From positions 1-64,000 of the forward strand of contig CAIQIQ010000038.1 in assembly GCA_903871935.1 (NCBI GenBank): DNA of 64,000 nt, read 5' to 3'. Shown here piece after piece: positions 18,074-27,292 of the stretch. Below the pieces are notes generated by a model. It was not told the DNA's origin, ran no database searches, and saw only the letters and a program-made list of their open reading frames with translations. A program made the position numbers and the translations under genes. Origin of the DNA: an uncultured Phycisphaerales bacterium (GTDB taxonomy: Bacteria > Planctomycetota > Phycisphaerae > Tepidisphaerales > Tepidisphaeraceae). Each line of letters opens with the position of its first letter. Position 1 is the stretch's first letter.

Positions 18074-18853
18074 CGACTTGGCATAGGCAATATCTTCGGC
18101 GACGAGGCGATTGACCGAGGCCTCGTCGCTGTACTCGGCCGTGAGGCACAGCACGCCGCTGTAGTTGCGCTTCTTGAGTTCGGCGGCACAGCGTATCCAG
18201 GGAGCTTTGCCCTGCCGGCCGGTTGTCCAGTAGTACTGCCACGTTGACACTTCGGCATCGGGACCATTGGTTCTTTGCCAGAAGGCGTTCTTCCAGTTGA
18301 CCATGGCCAGGTATGGCCAGGCGATATCCGCGGCGATCTCCGGATCCTCGCCGTTGAGAGCACAGTGGCAGACATCCCAGACGATGCCGACCTGGCGCGG
18401 CGTAAAGTGCCTGGCGATCTCGCGGCAGCCGGCAACGTGCGGGACAAAATCATCACAGTGATTCTGCAGACCAATCGTCACGCCATGGCGATCCAGCGCG
18501 CCGGTCAAGGCCTGGTACTTGCGGATGATCCGCTGCTCACACTCGCTGTAGCTCTGGTCGTAAGGTGTGTGCTCGCACACGCGGATGATGGGAATGCCGC
18601 ACTGCCCGCAGGCGGCGATGGTCCGCTCATCCGTTGAGCCGGCGATGCTGCAGATCTTCAAACCGTGATCGGCGAGGATTCGCACGGCCTCGGGCAGGCC
18701 CTTTTCGATGGTGTCAGGCTCAACCTGGAACTTGGGGCGGACGGGCAACTCAACGCCATCGAAACCCAATGCCTTGATATGCCGGGCAAGTTCCGGCAGC
18801 GGGGTCTTCCATGCCTTGGTGAATACCGACAGTGTCATCTTCTGATTCATCAT
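18062..18853 (-). CDS. Sugar phosphate isomerase/epimerase (TIM barrel)
   Basis: A 263-residue xylose-isomerase-like TIM barrel. It begins with LSVFTKAWKTPL, has GFDGVELPVRP with the first-strand glutamate, GLQNHCDD in the middle and VGIVWDVCHCALNGED plus YLAMVNWKNA at the metal site. ATG 18853 overlaps the stop of the MBL-fold gene by ATGA, so translation is probably coupled. It is a second epimerase in the locus, divergent from the one at 5344-6183. It likely acts with the MBL-fold hydrolase on a sugar acid or lactone. Confidence 0.85.
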   Translation of the reverse strand: MMNQKMTLSVFTKAWKTPLPELARHIKALGFDGVELPVRPKFQVEPDTIEKGLPEAVRILADHGLKICSIAGSTDERTIAACGQCGIPIIRVCEHTPYDQSYSECEQRIIRKYQALTGALDRHGVTIGLQNHCDDFVPHVAGCREIARHFTPRQVGIVWDVCHCALNGEDPEIAADIAWPYLAMVNWKNAFWQRTNGPDAEVSTWQYYWTTGRQGKAPWIRCAAELKKRNYSGVLCLTAEYSDEASVNRLVAEDIAYAKSLLG

Positions 18854-19653
18854 TTGCCTTTCTCGACAGGGATCGTGAATGTCTCGCCCTGCATCAGCTT
18901 GTGGTAGCGCTGGCGCAACTCCTGCGGCAGCCGCTCGCGCAGTTCATCGGGATATCCCCGCGTCCAGAAGGAGTTCCTATCGGTTACCTCATAGGTTCCG
19001 AAGTGCTGGGGGAAAATGTACCGCGGGTTCAGGCGCTCGGCCAGGATGGCCGAGCGGTCGATATACATGTTGTGCACCGTGGGCGAGATGAACAGCACAT
19101 CGATGTCGCGCAAGGCCAGGTGTTCTTCCGTGAGCACGGAGTCGCCGGGCTGCAAAACGCGCATGCCAGGCAGATTGAAAATGTAGCCGCAGCTCTGGGC
19201 GATGGAGGTAACAAAATCCGGCTCGCGGGTGAGCACCGTAAAGTCCTGGTTGCCATGGATGGCGTGGAGCGGCTCGACGCGAAGGCCCAGAACCTCCAGC
19301 GGGCGGAGCGGTTCGGCAACGACAATGCGATTGCTCGCGATCCCGGCCTCCTCCAGATGCTTCAGGCACGTGCGCGGCACGACAAATGTGCAGTTGCCGC
19401 CGGCCGCAAGTGTGCGAAGCGTGGGCAGGTTGCAGTGATCGCCATGGTGGTGGGTGACGAATGCCAAATCGAGAAGGGGCGCCAATTCCTCGGCCGTGAC
19501 CGGAGGAGGCGCGAGCTTCTCGGCGGAGACCAGATCCAGGTCAGTCGCGATGAGTAACGGTTTCGTCTTGATGAGCCACCCGCCATTGCCGACCCACCAC
19601 AGGCCGATCCCGCATTCATGCGATCGAATTGCCTCCAGACATGGAGAAGTCAT
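18850..19653 (-). CDS. MBL-fold hydrolase, UlaG-like
   Basis: A 267-residue metallo-beta-lactamase-fold protein with THHHGDH (His68, His69, His70, Asp72, His73) and later HAIHGNQDF, LQPGDSVL and FPQHFGTYEV, the spaced zinc ligands of the UlaG group. UlaG opens L-ascorbate-6-phosphate lactone, so a sugar-lactone hydrolase is a reasonable guess. AAGGGA lies upstream of ATG 19653. Its stop overlaps the start of the epimerase gene by four bases, forming a two-gene unit. Confidence 0.82.
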   Translation of the reverse strand: MTSPCLEAIRSHECGIGLWWVGNGGWLIKTKPLLIATDLDLVSAEKLAPPPVTAEELAPLLDLAFVTHHHGDHCNLPTLRTLAAGGNCTFVVPRTCLKHLEEAGIASNRIVVAEPLRPLEVLGLRVEPLHAIHGNQDFTVLTREPDFVTSIAQSCGYIFNLPGMRVLQPGDSVLTEEHLALRDIDVLFISPTVHNMYIDRSAILAERLNPRYIFPQHFGTYEVTDRNSFWTRGYPDELRERLPQELRQRYHKLMQGETFTIPVEKGK

Positions 19654-19709
19654 ATAGCTTTTCCCTTATTGAATCACCGCAAGCATACCCGATCCAAACC
19701 GCTGCTGTC

Positions 19710-21188
19710 TCATCCTCGCCCCGACATGGCAGCAGCACGGCCATAGGCCGCCTTCGATTCTTCCATACGACCCAGATCGCGCAGCACGTTGCCCAGGGTG
19801 GTGTGATAAGCCGGGTCCATCGGATTGGCAGCGATGGCCTGGCCGAGCAGACTGAGGGCATCCTGGGGTTGGCCGGCCTGCCAGGCCAGTGTGCCCAGGC
19901 CGTGCAGTCCGCCGGCGTGACGAGGATTGCTCTGCAGAATCTGACGATAGAGGAGTTCCGCCTGGCCAAAATCTCCTGTCTGGCAAAGCCGGCCGGCCAG
20001 TTCCACTGCGCGTTGATGATGCCAGGCGACGCCTCCGGTTCGCGCAGATGCAGTCGCCTCTGCGCCGCCGGGGGCGGCTTGCAGTACCTTGAACAATTCC
20101 TGCATGACTTCGGCCATGGCGCCCTGCCAATCGCCCTGCTGCTTTTGCCGGAAAAGCCGCATGGTTGGATACCAGTCGCTGCTCTCGCCAGAAAGCAGCC
20201 AGCGCCAATCGGGCACCGAGCACAGTACGGTCCATACCGGCCTGCCCATCGCTCCGGCAAGATGCACCACCGAGGTATCGGTGGAAATAATCAGATCCAG
20301 GTTGGACATCAAAGCGGCCGTATCGGAGAAATCCTGGATATGTTCCGTGAAGTCCAGCAGCATCATGTTGCGCGGTGAATTGAGCACCTCGGCGGCCGAT
20401 TCGCCAATTTGCAGAGAGTAGAAACTCACGCCTGGGACCCTGGCAAGCGGTGCGAACGCGGCCAGCGAGGCCGAACGGCGTCCGTTCCACTTGTAGCCGG
20501 GATTGCCCTGCCAGTTGATGCCAACTTTCAGGGGACTCGTATCGGCGGCGAGACGCTGTTTCCACTGCTCAACCTTTTGCGCGTCGGGTTTGAGGTAAGG
20601 CAGCGCTGCGGGAATCGTCTGCAACGATGTGCCGAAGATTTGCGGCAGACTCAGTAGCGGCAGATGCACATCAAATGGTGGCGTCGCGGCATCACTGGCG
20701 ATGACCTGTGACAAACCGGGCATTCCCTGAAACAGGCTGACGGTCTCGCTACGACATTCCAGGATGACTCGGCCAACCTTGGGCGTCACCATCGGCAGAT
20801 AGCGGATGAACTGAATCGCATCGCCCAAGCCCTGCTCCGCATGTAAAAGCAGCGTCTTGCCGACACCGTTGGCACCATCCCAGAGCGGCTGGGCGCACTT
20901 CCGTAGCGGCGAGGGGAAATTGGGGCATTGCCAGCGCCATTCGAATTCCTGGAATCCCTCTACCAGCCGCCCGGCCAGCAGGAGGGCGAAACCACGGTTA
21001 AAGTGAGCGAACGCATTGGCCGGCTGCAGTTGGATTGCCTTGTCATAACAGGCAATGGCTGGATCGATCTGGCCGCGATCCAGCAGGCGGTTGCCCAGGT
21101 CATTCAGGACGCTCATATCCTGGAGGTTGCCGGATGTGCAATAGCGCTGGGCTTGATCCAACAGATCCTGGACGGCCAAATCACTCAT
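19710..21188 (-). CDS. TPR-flanked glycosyltransferase
   Basis: A 492-residue protein with TPR repeats at the N-terminus (about residues 20-90), a central GT-B-type domain (about 100-370) and two or three TPRs at the C-terminus (about 390-485). The central part has LLLHAEQGLGDAIQFIRY and SNLDLIISTDTSVVHLAGAMGRPVW, the heptosyltransferase/GT9- or GT41-like donor-site pattern. Start ATG 21188 has GAGG six bases upstream. It probably glycosylates a protein or cell-surface polymer. It is not obviously part of the catabolic island. Confidence 0.8.
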   Translation of the reverse strand: MSDLAVQDLLDQAQRYCTSGNLQDMSVLNDLGNRLLDRGQIDPAIACYDKAIQLQPANAFAHFNRGFALLLAGRLVEGFQEFEWRWQCPNFPSPLRKCAQPLWDGANGVGKTLLLHAEQGLGDAIQFIRYLPMVTPKVGRVILECRSETVSLFQGMPGLSQVIASDAATPPFDVHLPLLSLPQIFGTSLQTIPAALPYLKPDAQKVEQWKQRLAADTSPLKVGINWQGNPGYKWNGRRSASLAAFAPLARVPGVSFYSLQIGESAAEVLNSPRNMMLLDFTEHIQDFSDTAALMSNLDLIISTDTSVVHLAGAMGRPVWTVLCSVPDWRWLLSGESSDWYPTMRLFRQKQQGDWQGAMAEVMQELFKVLQAAPGGAEATASARTGGVAWHHQRAVELAGRLCQTGDFGQAELLYRQILQSNPRHAGGLHGLGTLAWQAGQPQDALSLLGQAIAANPMDPAYHTTLGNVLRDLGRMEESKAAYGRAAAMSGRG

Positions 21189-21996
21189 ATCACGCCTCGA
21201 CGAAAGAGGTGCGGATTGAACATCACCGATTCTTCAACCGACCGCAATGTAATGGGCCAACCCAGCAGCCACAAGCGGGCTTGCCAGTCACGGCGATTGC
21301 ATTGGTCAAAAGAGGGCACGGCGTGCTGCCGGGCATATGCCTCGGACGGCCGGAGGATGTGGATAAGTGAGCAGGTGCGCAGGTTCTCGGAAGGATACCC
21401 CCGTATCGCTATGTGTGGTGTTGGCAAGGAGTTAGGTGACGATCGGGGGAGGAGGTGCGCAAGTTCGGTGCACTTGTGGATAAGTCCTGCTGGAATGACC
21501 CCCGGCGCACCGGGATTTCGCTCTGCTGAACAATGACCAGATCCCAATGGCCAATGAATGACCCAAGCACCAAGGACCAAGGTGCTCAGGTTCGCGTGCG
21601 CAGTTGGCGGGCATCGGTGATCCTGATTACTGACGGTGACAAAGGTGCTCAGGATCGATTGCGCATCTCAGGAAGCAAGTCCCACTTGTCGGGTAGGGAT
21701 TCGCATTCGGTTGTCAAATAGCATGGCCGGGGTACGGCCGGGGCACCAGGAAAGATGCGCCTCTACCCTACGGGATGGTTTGCAAGATTCGATAAATGGA
21801 GATTGAGGATTGGCAAGGGTTTACGAACGGCGAGAAAAATTCGCATTATTTTAGGCGAGCCGAGGCATGTGGATTGCTGGCGGAGCGACGGTTTCACCGC
21901 AAAGGAACGGTGCGTCTGCGATTGCTGAATGGATGGCAGTATGGGTCATTCTCCCCCCGTGACGTATGTAGCGTGGGCTGCTACAATACTGGTGTC
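21189..21996. other. Gene-poor stretch with degenerate short repeats
   Basis: I see no convincing gene in these 808 bases. Short repeated pieces are present: GTGGATAAGT at about 21358 and 21475, AGGTGCGCA(G/A)GTTC at about 21374 and 21454, and AAGGTGCTCAGG at about 21579 and 21642. GCATGGCCGGGGTACGGCCGGGG near 21721 is a short internal duplication. An open frame upstream of 21997 is in phase with the antitoxin but is not protein-like. The stretch may be decayed mobile or toxin-antitoxin DNA. Confidence 0.4.
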
Positions 21997-22245
21997 ATGC
22001 GAGTCGATCTGACATTGCAGTTTCCAGGGGCATTGGCCGAACAGGCCCAGGCTCAAGGTCTGCTGACTCCCGCCGCCATTGAGGCGATGGTGCTGGCCGA
22101 ACTGCGCCGCAGGCAGGTCGAAGTGGTGTTCTCGCGGATCGACGAGCTTCGCGCCGCCAACGGGCCGGGGCCGGATCTCGATACGGTTGTGGAGGATGTC
22201 CACACACTGCGCAAGGCCAACCGCGATGCGCAGAATCGTCGCTGA
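21997..22245 (+). CDS. Antitoxin of a PIN-type toxin-antitoxin pair
   Basis: An 82-residue protein, MRVDLTLQFPG..., with a short beta strand then a helix-rich region and a charged C-terminus. It overlaps the PIN toxin gene by 20 bases, the classic antitoxin-first arrangement of type II modules. I do not see a named DNA-binding fold, and identification rests on size, order and overlap. ATG 21997 is chosen because the in-frame extension upstream looks non-coding. Confidence 0.65.
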   Translation: MRVDLTLQFPGALAEQAQAQGLLTPAAIEAMVLAELRRRQVEVVFSRIDELRAANGPGPDLDTVVEDVHTLRKANRDAQNRR

Positions 22246-22654
22246 TACAAACGTGGTCGTCTCCGGGCTTCTGTGGACTGGCGTTCCACAACAGGTGTTG
22301 GATTCGGGGCGTTTTGGGGTAGTAAAGATCGTTACCTGCCAGCGATTGCTGGACGAACTGAGTAACACGCTTCGCCTGCCTAAGCTCCAGAAGGCCGTTA
22401 CGCGAACGGGGCTGACGATCGATGCGCTGGTTCATGCCTACAGCCTGATTGCCGACGTGGTGGAATTGGGCGATGTTCCGCCGGTGATTGCCGCCGATCC
22501 CGACGATGATGTTGTGCTGGCGTGTGCTGTGGCTGGAAATGCCAGCGACATCGTCTCCGGGGATCACCACTTGCTATCGCTGGGAAGCCATGCGGGCATT
22601 TCGATCCAGCCGCCGGCACCGTTCCTGTTGCAGTTGCAGCGTCTACGGAACTGA
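22226..22654 (+). CDS. PIN-domain RNase toxin (COG1569-type)
   Basis: A 142-residue PIN-domain protein. The acidic metal-binding residues are visible: Asp7 (VADTNVVVSG), Glu44 (LLDEL), Asp95 in DPDDDVVLACA and Asp113 in SGDHHLL. The arrangement matches the putative-toxin PIN family that cleaves RNA. It follows its antitoxin with a 20-base overlap. ATG 22226 gives the full-length domain; an ORF extending further left is just the antitoxin read in another frame. Confidence 0.82.
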   Translation: MRRIVADTNVVVSGLLWTGVPQQVLDSGRFGVVKIVTCQRLLDELSNTLRLPKLQKAVTRTGLTIDALVHAYSLIADVVELGDVPPVIAADPDDDVVLACAVAGNASDIVSGDHHLLSLGSHAGISIQPPAPFLLQLQRLRN

Positions 22655-22917
22655 TCGAGCGCCGGAGATACGAGCGGAGACTGTCGATCTGGGCATGGAC
22701 CCGGAACGGATATGAGCCCGTTGGCCGCACTTTTGGCGACTTGGCGGTTGTCTGGAATGGAACCGCCAGGACGCTAGGGAGCTAGGAATGCCGGGTGGGG
22801 CGCGAGGAATTGGATCGCATGGCGCGTTCCGGGGAGTCTGCGAATCCAGACCCGTTGTCCGCCACCGCGATGCGGTTGCGCATCCGCTTGGCCTGAGCGT
22901 TAGGATACCGTAGGCTG

Positions 22918-24390
22918 ATGCGTGGCATGCTGAGCTTTTTCATTCACCACTTCTGGATACCGCTGCTGCTGACTGCAGCCGTGACGCTGCTTGCCCCGTG
23001 GGGGCTGCGGTTTGCGAGACGTTGTCGGCGGCGCACAGGCACTGATCCATACTGCTCGCAATGCGAGTACAACCTCACTGGCCTGCCGGTATCCACCACC
23101 CGTTGCCCCGAGTGCGGGCATGAAATCCGCCAGCCGGGCGGGACGGTGATCGGCCAATCTCAGCCGTATCGTCTGCGAATGGTGTTATTACTGGCGATGT
23201 CCGTCGCTGTTCTTGCCCTTACGGTGCGGCTCTGGCGGCATGACATCGCCACCTGCGATTTCTATCGCCTCCGCACGGAGGCGTCTCTTGTGGAACAACT
23301 GATCACGCCCGGCGGCCGGGTGGATTCATACGCCTGGCGGGAGATGGATCGACGGTTGAGAGAGGGGAGTCTTGCCGCGAGGAACATACAGAAACTGATT
23401 GCCTCCGAGCTATCGGCCGGGGACCTGTTCATCCAATACCGTGACAACTTCATGGAGGCGTGCCTGTACCGGGACGCCCTCGACGATGGGCTCGCAGAAA
23501 AAGTGTTGTTGGGCAGGCTGGCGGCAGGCCGCACGATCATGCCGACGCCAAGGCCTTTCACACGGCGATTCTGGAGGAATGCCGCGCAGGGAATCCTCGG
23601 TAATCCCAAGGGAAACTGGAACAGCCAGCAGATCGACTATGTGCTGCGATGTGCCAATCTGGATCTGGTATCGCGTGATCGTTGGCAGGAGTTTCACAGG
23701 GCGAGGCTGCTGTCGCGGCTCTCGGTGGTGTCGCGCAAAGCCGTGGCACCGGGCGAGTTCTGGCCCGTGTGGATCGATAACGGCACCTGGGATCTGAGTC
23801 CCATGACGATCACGGTTCAGCGCGTTACGGTTGCCGGGCGGCCCTGCACATGCAGCGCCCGCGTTGAGAACAGCCCGACAGGCGCGAGCATCAACTGGGG
23901 AACCGTTGACGCGAGCGCTTTAGCCAGCGATTCGCCTACCCCTGGCGACTACACGGCGACCTTCGATCTCCATATCGAGCATCCGCAACTGGTCTTCAAC
24001 CACGCATACGAGTGTCGCGTGAAGATTCTCAGCCCAGGCGAAACGGGCGTGACAGCTGTCAGAGATGAGGCAACGAGATCACAGATAATCGGCCAGACCA
24101 AGCTCTGGCTACAGCCCACAGCGTCCGGGCATCTTTTCTACTGCTCGACAACCGGCCTATCCGTGGCGTTGGCCGGCACGTTCTGCGCCCAGACGCCTGC
24201 CGGTCCGGTGCCATTCGGAGGTGCGATCTGTTTGCATGGGACAAACACGTGGAGCAGTGGCCCGATCAAGGCGGCCCCTCCGTTCCGCGTGACCTATGAG
24301 CCAGATCGCGATGCCGCCCTCCGCGATCCAGGGGTTGACTCGTATTACGCGCTGCCGATTGACTTTGGCATCATCGCCATCCGGCCGTAG
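22918..24390 (+). CDS. Planctomycete membrane protein with CPEC zinc ribbon
   Basis: A 490-residue protein. There is a hydrophobic helix at residues about 8-30, then CSQC...CPEC (Cys46, Cys49, Cys63, Cys66) around YNLTGLP, a treble-clef-like zinc ribbon common in Phycisphaerae and related planctomycetes. A second membrane helix lies at about 87-105, followed by a long presumably extracytoplasmic domain with no motif I know. No Shine-Dalgarno precedes ATG 22918. Function is unknown. The 263 bases before it hold nothing I can name. Confidence 0.7.
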   Translation: MRGMLSFFIHHFWIPLLLTAAVTLLAPWGLRFARRCRRRTGTDPYCSQCEYNLTGLPVSTTRCPECGHEIRQPGGTVIGQSQPYRLRMVLLLAMSVAVLALTVRLWRHDIATCDFYRLRTEASLVEQLITPGGRVDSYAWREMDRRLREGSLAARNIQKLIASELSAGDLFIQYRDNFMEACLYRDALDDGLAEKVLLGRLAAGRTIMPTPRPFTRRFWRNAAQGILGNPKGNWNSQQIDYVLRCANLDLVSRDRWQEFHRARLLSRLSVVSRKAVAPGEFWPVWIDNGTWDLSPMTITVQRVTVAGRPCTCSARVENSPTGASINWGTVDASALASDSPTPGDYTATFDLHIEHPQLVFNHAYECRVKILSPGETGVTAVRDEATRSQIIGQTKLWLQPTASGHLFYCSTTGLSVALAGTFCAQTPAGPVPFGGAICLHGTNTWSSGPIKAAPPFRVTYEPDRDAALRDPGVDSYYALPIDFGIIAIRP

Positions 24391-24572
24391 TGCAGGCCAT
24401 GGCCGTGTTCTGGTCCGCATGGATCGCGCCGTTCGGACATAAACACTTATCGGAAATAGCGATATGGATATGTATTACACGCGGTGAAATCACGACATAA
24501 ACTAACCACATGCTTTCGAGGCTCCTGGCACAGCGGCTGATTCAGGTCAACTGGGCGAGAAAGCGTCAGAGA

Positions 24573-25319
24573 TCATCGGTACGCAGCACCTATTGGGGTG
24601 GGGGCGCCAACGATCCCTGCTTCAAATTCGACAACGATACCTAACACGCTGGTGAGGTTTAGCACGGTGTGCGAATAGGACCTGGGAACATAAACAATAT
24701 CCGTGCTTTGTTGTGTTAGCTCCACGACTTCCACCGCCGCCCGCAAGCCCGCATATTCTTTAGCGTACCATTCCTGGACGGTGTGATCGGAGGGATAGAG
24801 CTGGTAGTACTTCTGCTGGTAGAGTGATCCGAGTTTGCCGGGGGCGGCATCGAATAGCAGCCACTTCTTTTCGCCAGTGACCAGGAAATTGAGCGCATCG
24901 CCATGTTCATGGGGAAGTGCTCCGGTATTTGCAGGCCCAGAGAAGAAGATGTGCCGCGGTACCTGCTTCCGGTCGAAAAACTTGTTGGGGAAAGTGAACT
25001 CGTCGAGGAACACACAGTCTTCGGTACGTGTAAAGGTGTAGTTGCTCTCGGATTTGGTATCGAAGAAATCACTGTATGTCGTAGTGTTCTTTGATCGAAC
25101 GGGACGACCATCCTGGTCGTGGGTGTATTTGCAGACCACGCCACCGTACTTGGTTTTGATGTATTCGGGAGACCACATCGCCAGTTTCTGAAATTCAGAA
25201 ACGCCCCCCTTAATCAATAACGGCGTTCGCGAATTGACGTGTTTTCTAAAGAGCGCGGGTGTTAGCAGCGCATTCTCTATAGTCATATTGCTGTTCGCCA
25301 AAGTCGTATTGGTGCTCAT
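24573..25319 (-). CDS. JmjC/cupin-8-like dioxygenase
   Basis: A 248-residue protein. His139-Gly-Asp141 and His217 (SYSHTVLN) form the HxD...H iron-binding triad of JmjC-type 2-oxoglutarate dioxygenases, and KKWLLFD follows the first histidines as in cupin-8 hydroxylases. It would hydroxylate a protein or small molecule. GC is about 47 percent in the line I counted, well below the neighbours, suggesting transfer. The ATG at 25319 lacks a clear ribosome binding site; ATG 25286 is an alternative. It stands alone next to the thiC riboswitch region. Confidence 0.72.
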   Translation of the reverse strand: MSTNTTLANSNMTIENALLTPALFRKHVNSRTPLLIKGGVSEFQKLAMWSPEYIKTKYGGVVCKYTHDQDGRPVRSKNTTTYSDFFDTKSESNYTFTRTEDCVFLDEFTFPNKFFDRKQVPRHIFFSGPANTGALPHEHGDALNFLVTGEKKWLLFDAAPGKLGSLYQQKYYQLYPSDHTVQEWYAKEYAGLRAAVEVVELTQQSTDIVYVPRSYSHTVLNLTSVLGIVVEFEAGIVGAPTPIGAAYR

Positions 25320-25506
25320 ATCGAATGATAGGCCAGCTCCCGGGGAGGCCACCAGGAGGGGTCATGGCCCACGTATGATTCGTGCGAAGGATGTGTTAGG
25401 GCAGTTACGCCAATCAAGAGGCAAAGGTCGACCTTTTGGGCTGACCCTTTGGGCATTGCGGGCCAACAGGGGTGCGCCTACACTTGCCTATTGTAGTTTG
25501 CTATTG

Positions 25507-25592
25507 GCCAGGGGTGGTCGGGCGACGAAGTGTCTGCCTGCCCTGAGAATAAACCCTTAGAACCTGACCTGGTTAAGACCAGCGTAGGGAGG
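25507..25592 (+). promoter_or_regulatory. TPP (THI-box) riboswitch upstream of thiC
   Basis: The conserved aptamer blocks are present: AGGGGTG (25510), CCCTGAGA (25541), AACCTGACCTGG (25561) and ACCAGCGTAGGGA (25579-25590). Spacing fits a thiamine pyrophosphate aptamer with a short P3. The aptamer's 3' strand, GTAGGGAGG, contains the thiC ribosome binding site six bases before the GTG start, so binding of TPP probably blocks translation initiation. No separate expression platform or terminator is visible. Confidence 0.93.
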
Positions 25593-25597
25593 CGTTT

Positions 25598-27286
25598 GTG
25601 ACGACTCTTCCATATATCCTGCCGCCGCTTGCCGGCAATGCAGCATCATCGAAGCCGAGTACCAATCCGGGGAGTTTTGCCAATCCGGCACGGCTGGGAA
25701 CGCCATATGCGTTTTCTTCGCCTGATACGCCGGGGATGCCAGCCCCATCAGACATTACGGCGATGAACTTCGCTTCCGGTCGGGATGGCGATGGCAAGAC
25801 GCAGCTTGAGTGTGCCCGGGCGGGGGTGATCACACCCCAGATGCGGCGGATTGCCCAGCGTGAACCGCACCTGACGGCCGAGCAGGTGCGCGTGGAGGTG
25901 GCGGCCGGGCGGATGATCGTGACGGCAAACAAGGCCCATCTGGCGCACCAGCTTGATCCGTGCGCCATCGGCCGGGCTGCTAAGACAAAGATCAACGCCA
26001 ACATGGGTGCTTCGCCGGTCTCGTCTTCCATTGATGAAGAGGTGGAGAAGCTCAAATGGGCCATGCGCTGGGGCGCAGATACGGTGATGGACCTGTCCAC
26101 CGGCGGCGACCTGAACCGTTGCCGCGAGGCGATCATCCAGAACTCGTCGGCGGCGATCGGAACCGTGCCCATCTATTCGATGATCATCGGCAAGTCGATC
26201 GAAGACCTGACCTATGGCGACATCCTGAAGGAACTGGAGAATCAGGCCAAACAGGGAGTGGATTACTTCACGGTCCATGCCGGCGTTCTGCGCGAGCACC
26301 TGCCCTATGTGAAGAATCGGATCATCGGCATCGTTTCGCGCGGCGGGTCGCTGCTGGCAAAGTGGATGATTCATCATGGCAAGCAGAACCCGATGTATGA
26401 CATCTTCGATGATATCTGCGACATCATGCGCGAGTACGATGTCGCGTTCTCGCTGGGCGATGGACTACGGCCGGGCGGATTGGCCGATGCCTCCGATGAA
26501 GCACAACTGCGCGAACTGGCAACGCTGGGCGAGTTGACGGTACGGGCCTGGGAAAAGGGCGTCCAGGTGATGGTCGAAGGGCCGGGACACGTGCCGTTTG
26601 ATCAGATTGAGTACAACATGAAGCTGCAGCGGCGGCTGTGTCATGGCGCGCCGTTCTATGTGCTGGGGCCACTGGTGACGGATATCTTCCCGGGATACGA
26701 CCACATCACCTCGTGCATCGGGGCGACTGCGGCGGCGTATCACGGGGCGGCGATGCTGTGCTATGTCACGCCCAAGGAGCATCTGGGTCTGCCCAAGAAG
26801 GATGATGTGAAGCAGGGATGCATTGCCTACAAGATCGCCGCGCATGCGGCGGATGTGGCGCTGGGGATTCCCGGCACGCGCGACCGCGATGATGAGTTGA
26901 CCAGGGCGCGGGCAGCGCTGAACTGGGAGCGGCATTTTGAGCTGTCGTTCGATCCGGATCTGGCACGGGCATATCACGATGAGGATCTGGGGGTGGATAC
27001 GGACTTCTGTGCCATGTGCGGACATGACTGGTGCGCTGTGCGGATCAGCAAGGAGATCCAGGAGTTTGCCAGCGGCAAGGATGCGGCTGCCCAACCGGCG
27101 AAGAAGGCGATGCCGTCGCCGGGTGTGAGCGGTGATGGCAAAGAGGTGCTGCGACAGCGAGCGGTGCTGAGCGAGGCGGAGATTCGCCGGCTGGCGCATA
27201 AGGGAGAGAAGGCACCGTGCCATAGCGATCAGGTGGCGGATCCTCAGGAAGCCAAGCGCGTGCAGTTGCAGGTGCTGAAGGGTTAG
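25598..27286 (+). CDS. thiC: Phosphomethylpyrimidine synthase ThiC
   Basis: A 562-residue radical-SAM enzyme that converts aminoimidazole ribotide to HMP phosphate for thiamine synthesis. Conserved segments include [39 protein letters not shown] and [12 protein letters not shown]. The C-terminal CAMCGHDWC (Cys471, Cys474, Cys479) is the CX2CX4C motif that binds the 4Fe-4S cluster. GTG 25598 has GGGAGG six bases upstream and lies at the end of the TPP riboswitch. After residue about 490 there is a low-complexity tail. It ends six bases from convergent glpK. Confidence 0.97.
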   Translation: MTTLPYILPPLAGNAASSKPSTNPGSFANPARLGTPYAFSSPDTPGMPAPSDITAMNFASGRDGDGKTQLECARAGVITPQMRRIAQREPHLTAEQVRVEVAAGRMIVTANKAHLAHQLDPCAIGRAAKTKINANMGASPVSSSIDEEVEKLKWAMRWGADTVMDLSTGGDLNRCREAIIQNSSAAIGTVPIYSMIIGKSIEDLTYGDILKELENQAKQGVDYFTVHAGVLREHLPYVKNRIIGIVSRGGSLLAKWMIHHGKQNPMYDIFDDICDIMREYDVAFSLGDGLRPGGLADASDEAQLRELATLGELTVRAWEKGVQVMVEGPGHVPFDQIEYNMKLQRRLCHGAPFYVLGPLVTDIFPGYDHITSCIGATAAAYHGAAMLCYVTPKEHLGLPKKDDVKQGCIAYKIAAHAADVALGIPGTRDRDDELTRARAALNWERHFELSFDPDLARAYHDEDLGVDTDFCAMCGHDWCAVRISKEIQEFASGKDAAAQPAKKAMPSPGVSGDGKEVLRQRAVLSEAEIRRLAHKGEKAPCHSDQVADPQEAKRVQLQVLKG

Positions 27287-27292
27287 TCTCTA

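Noticed and set aside
21796-21996. N-terminal extension of the antitoxin
   Set aside because: The 67 codons before ATG 21997 are not protein-like and resemble the gene-poor stretch to the left.
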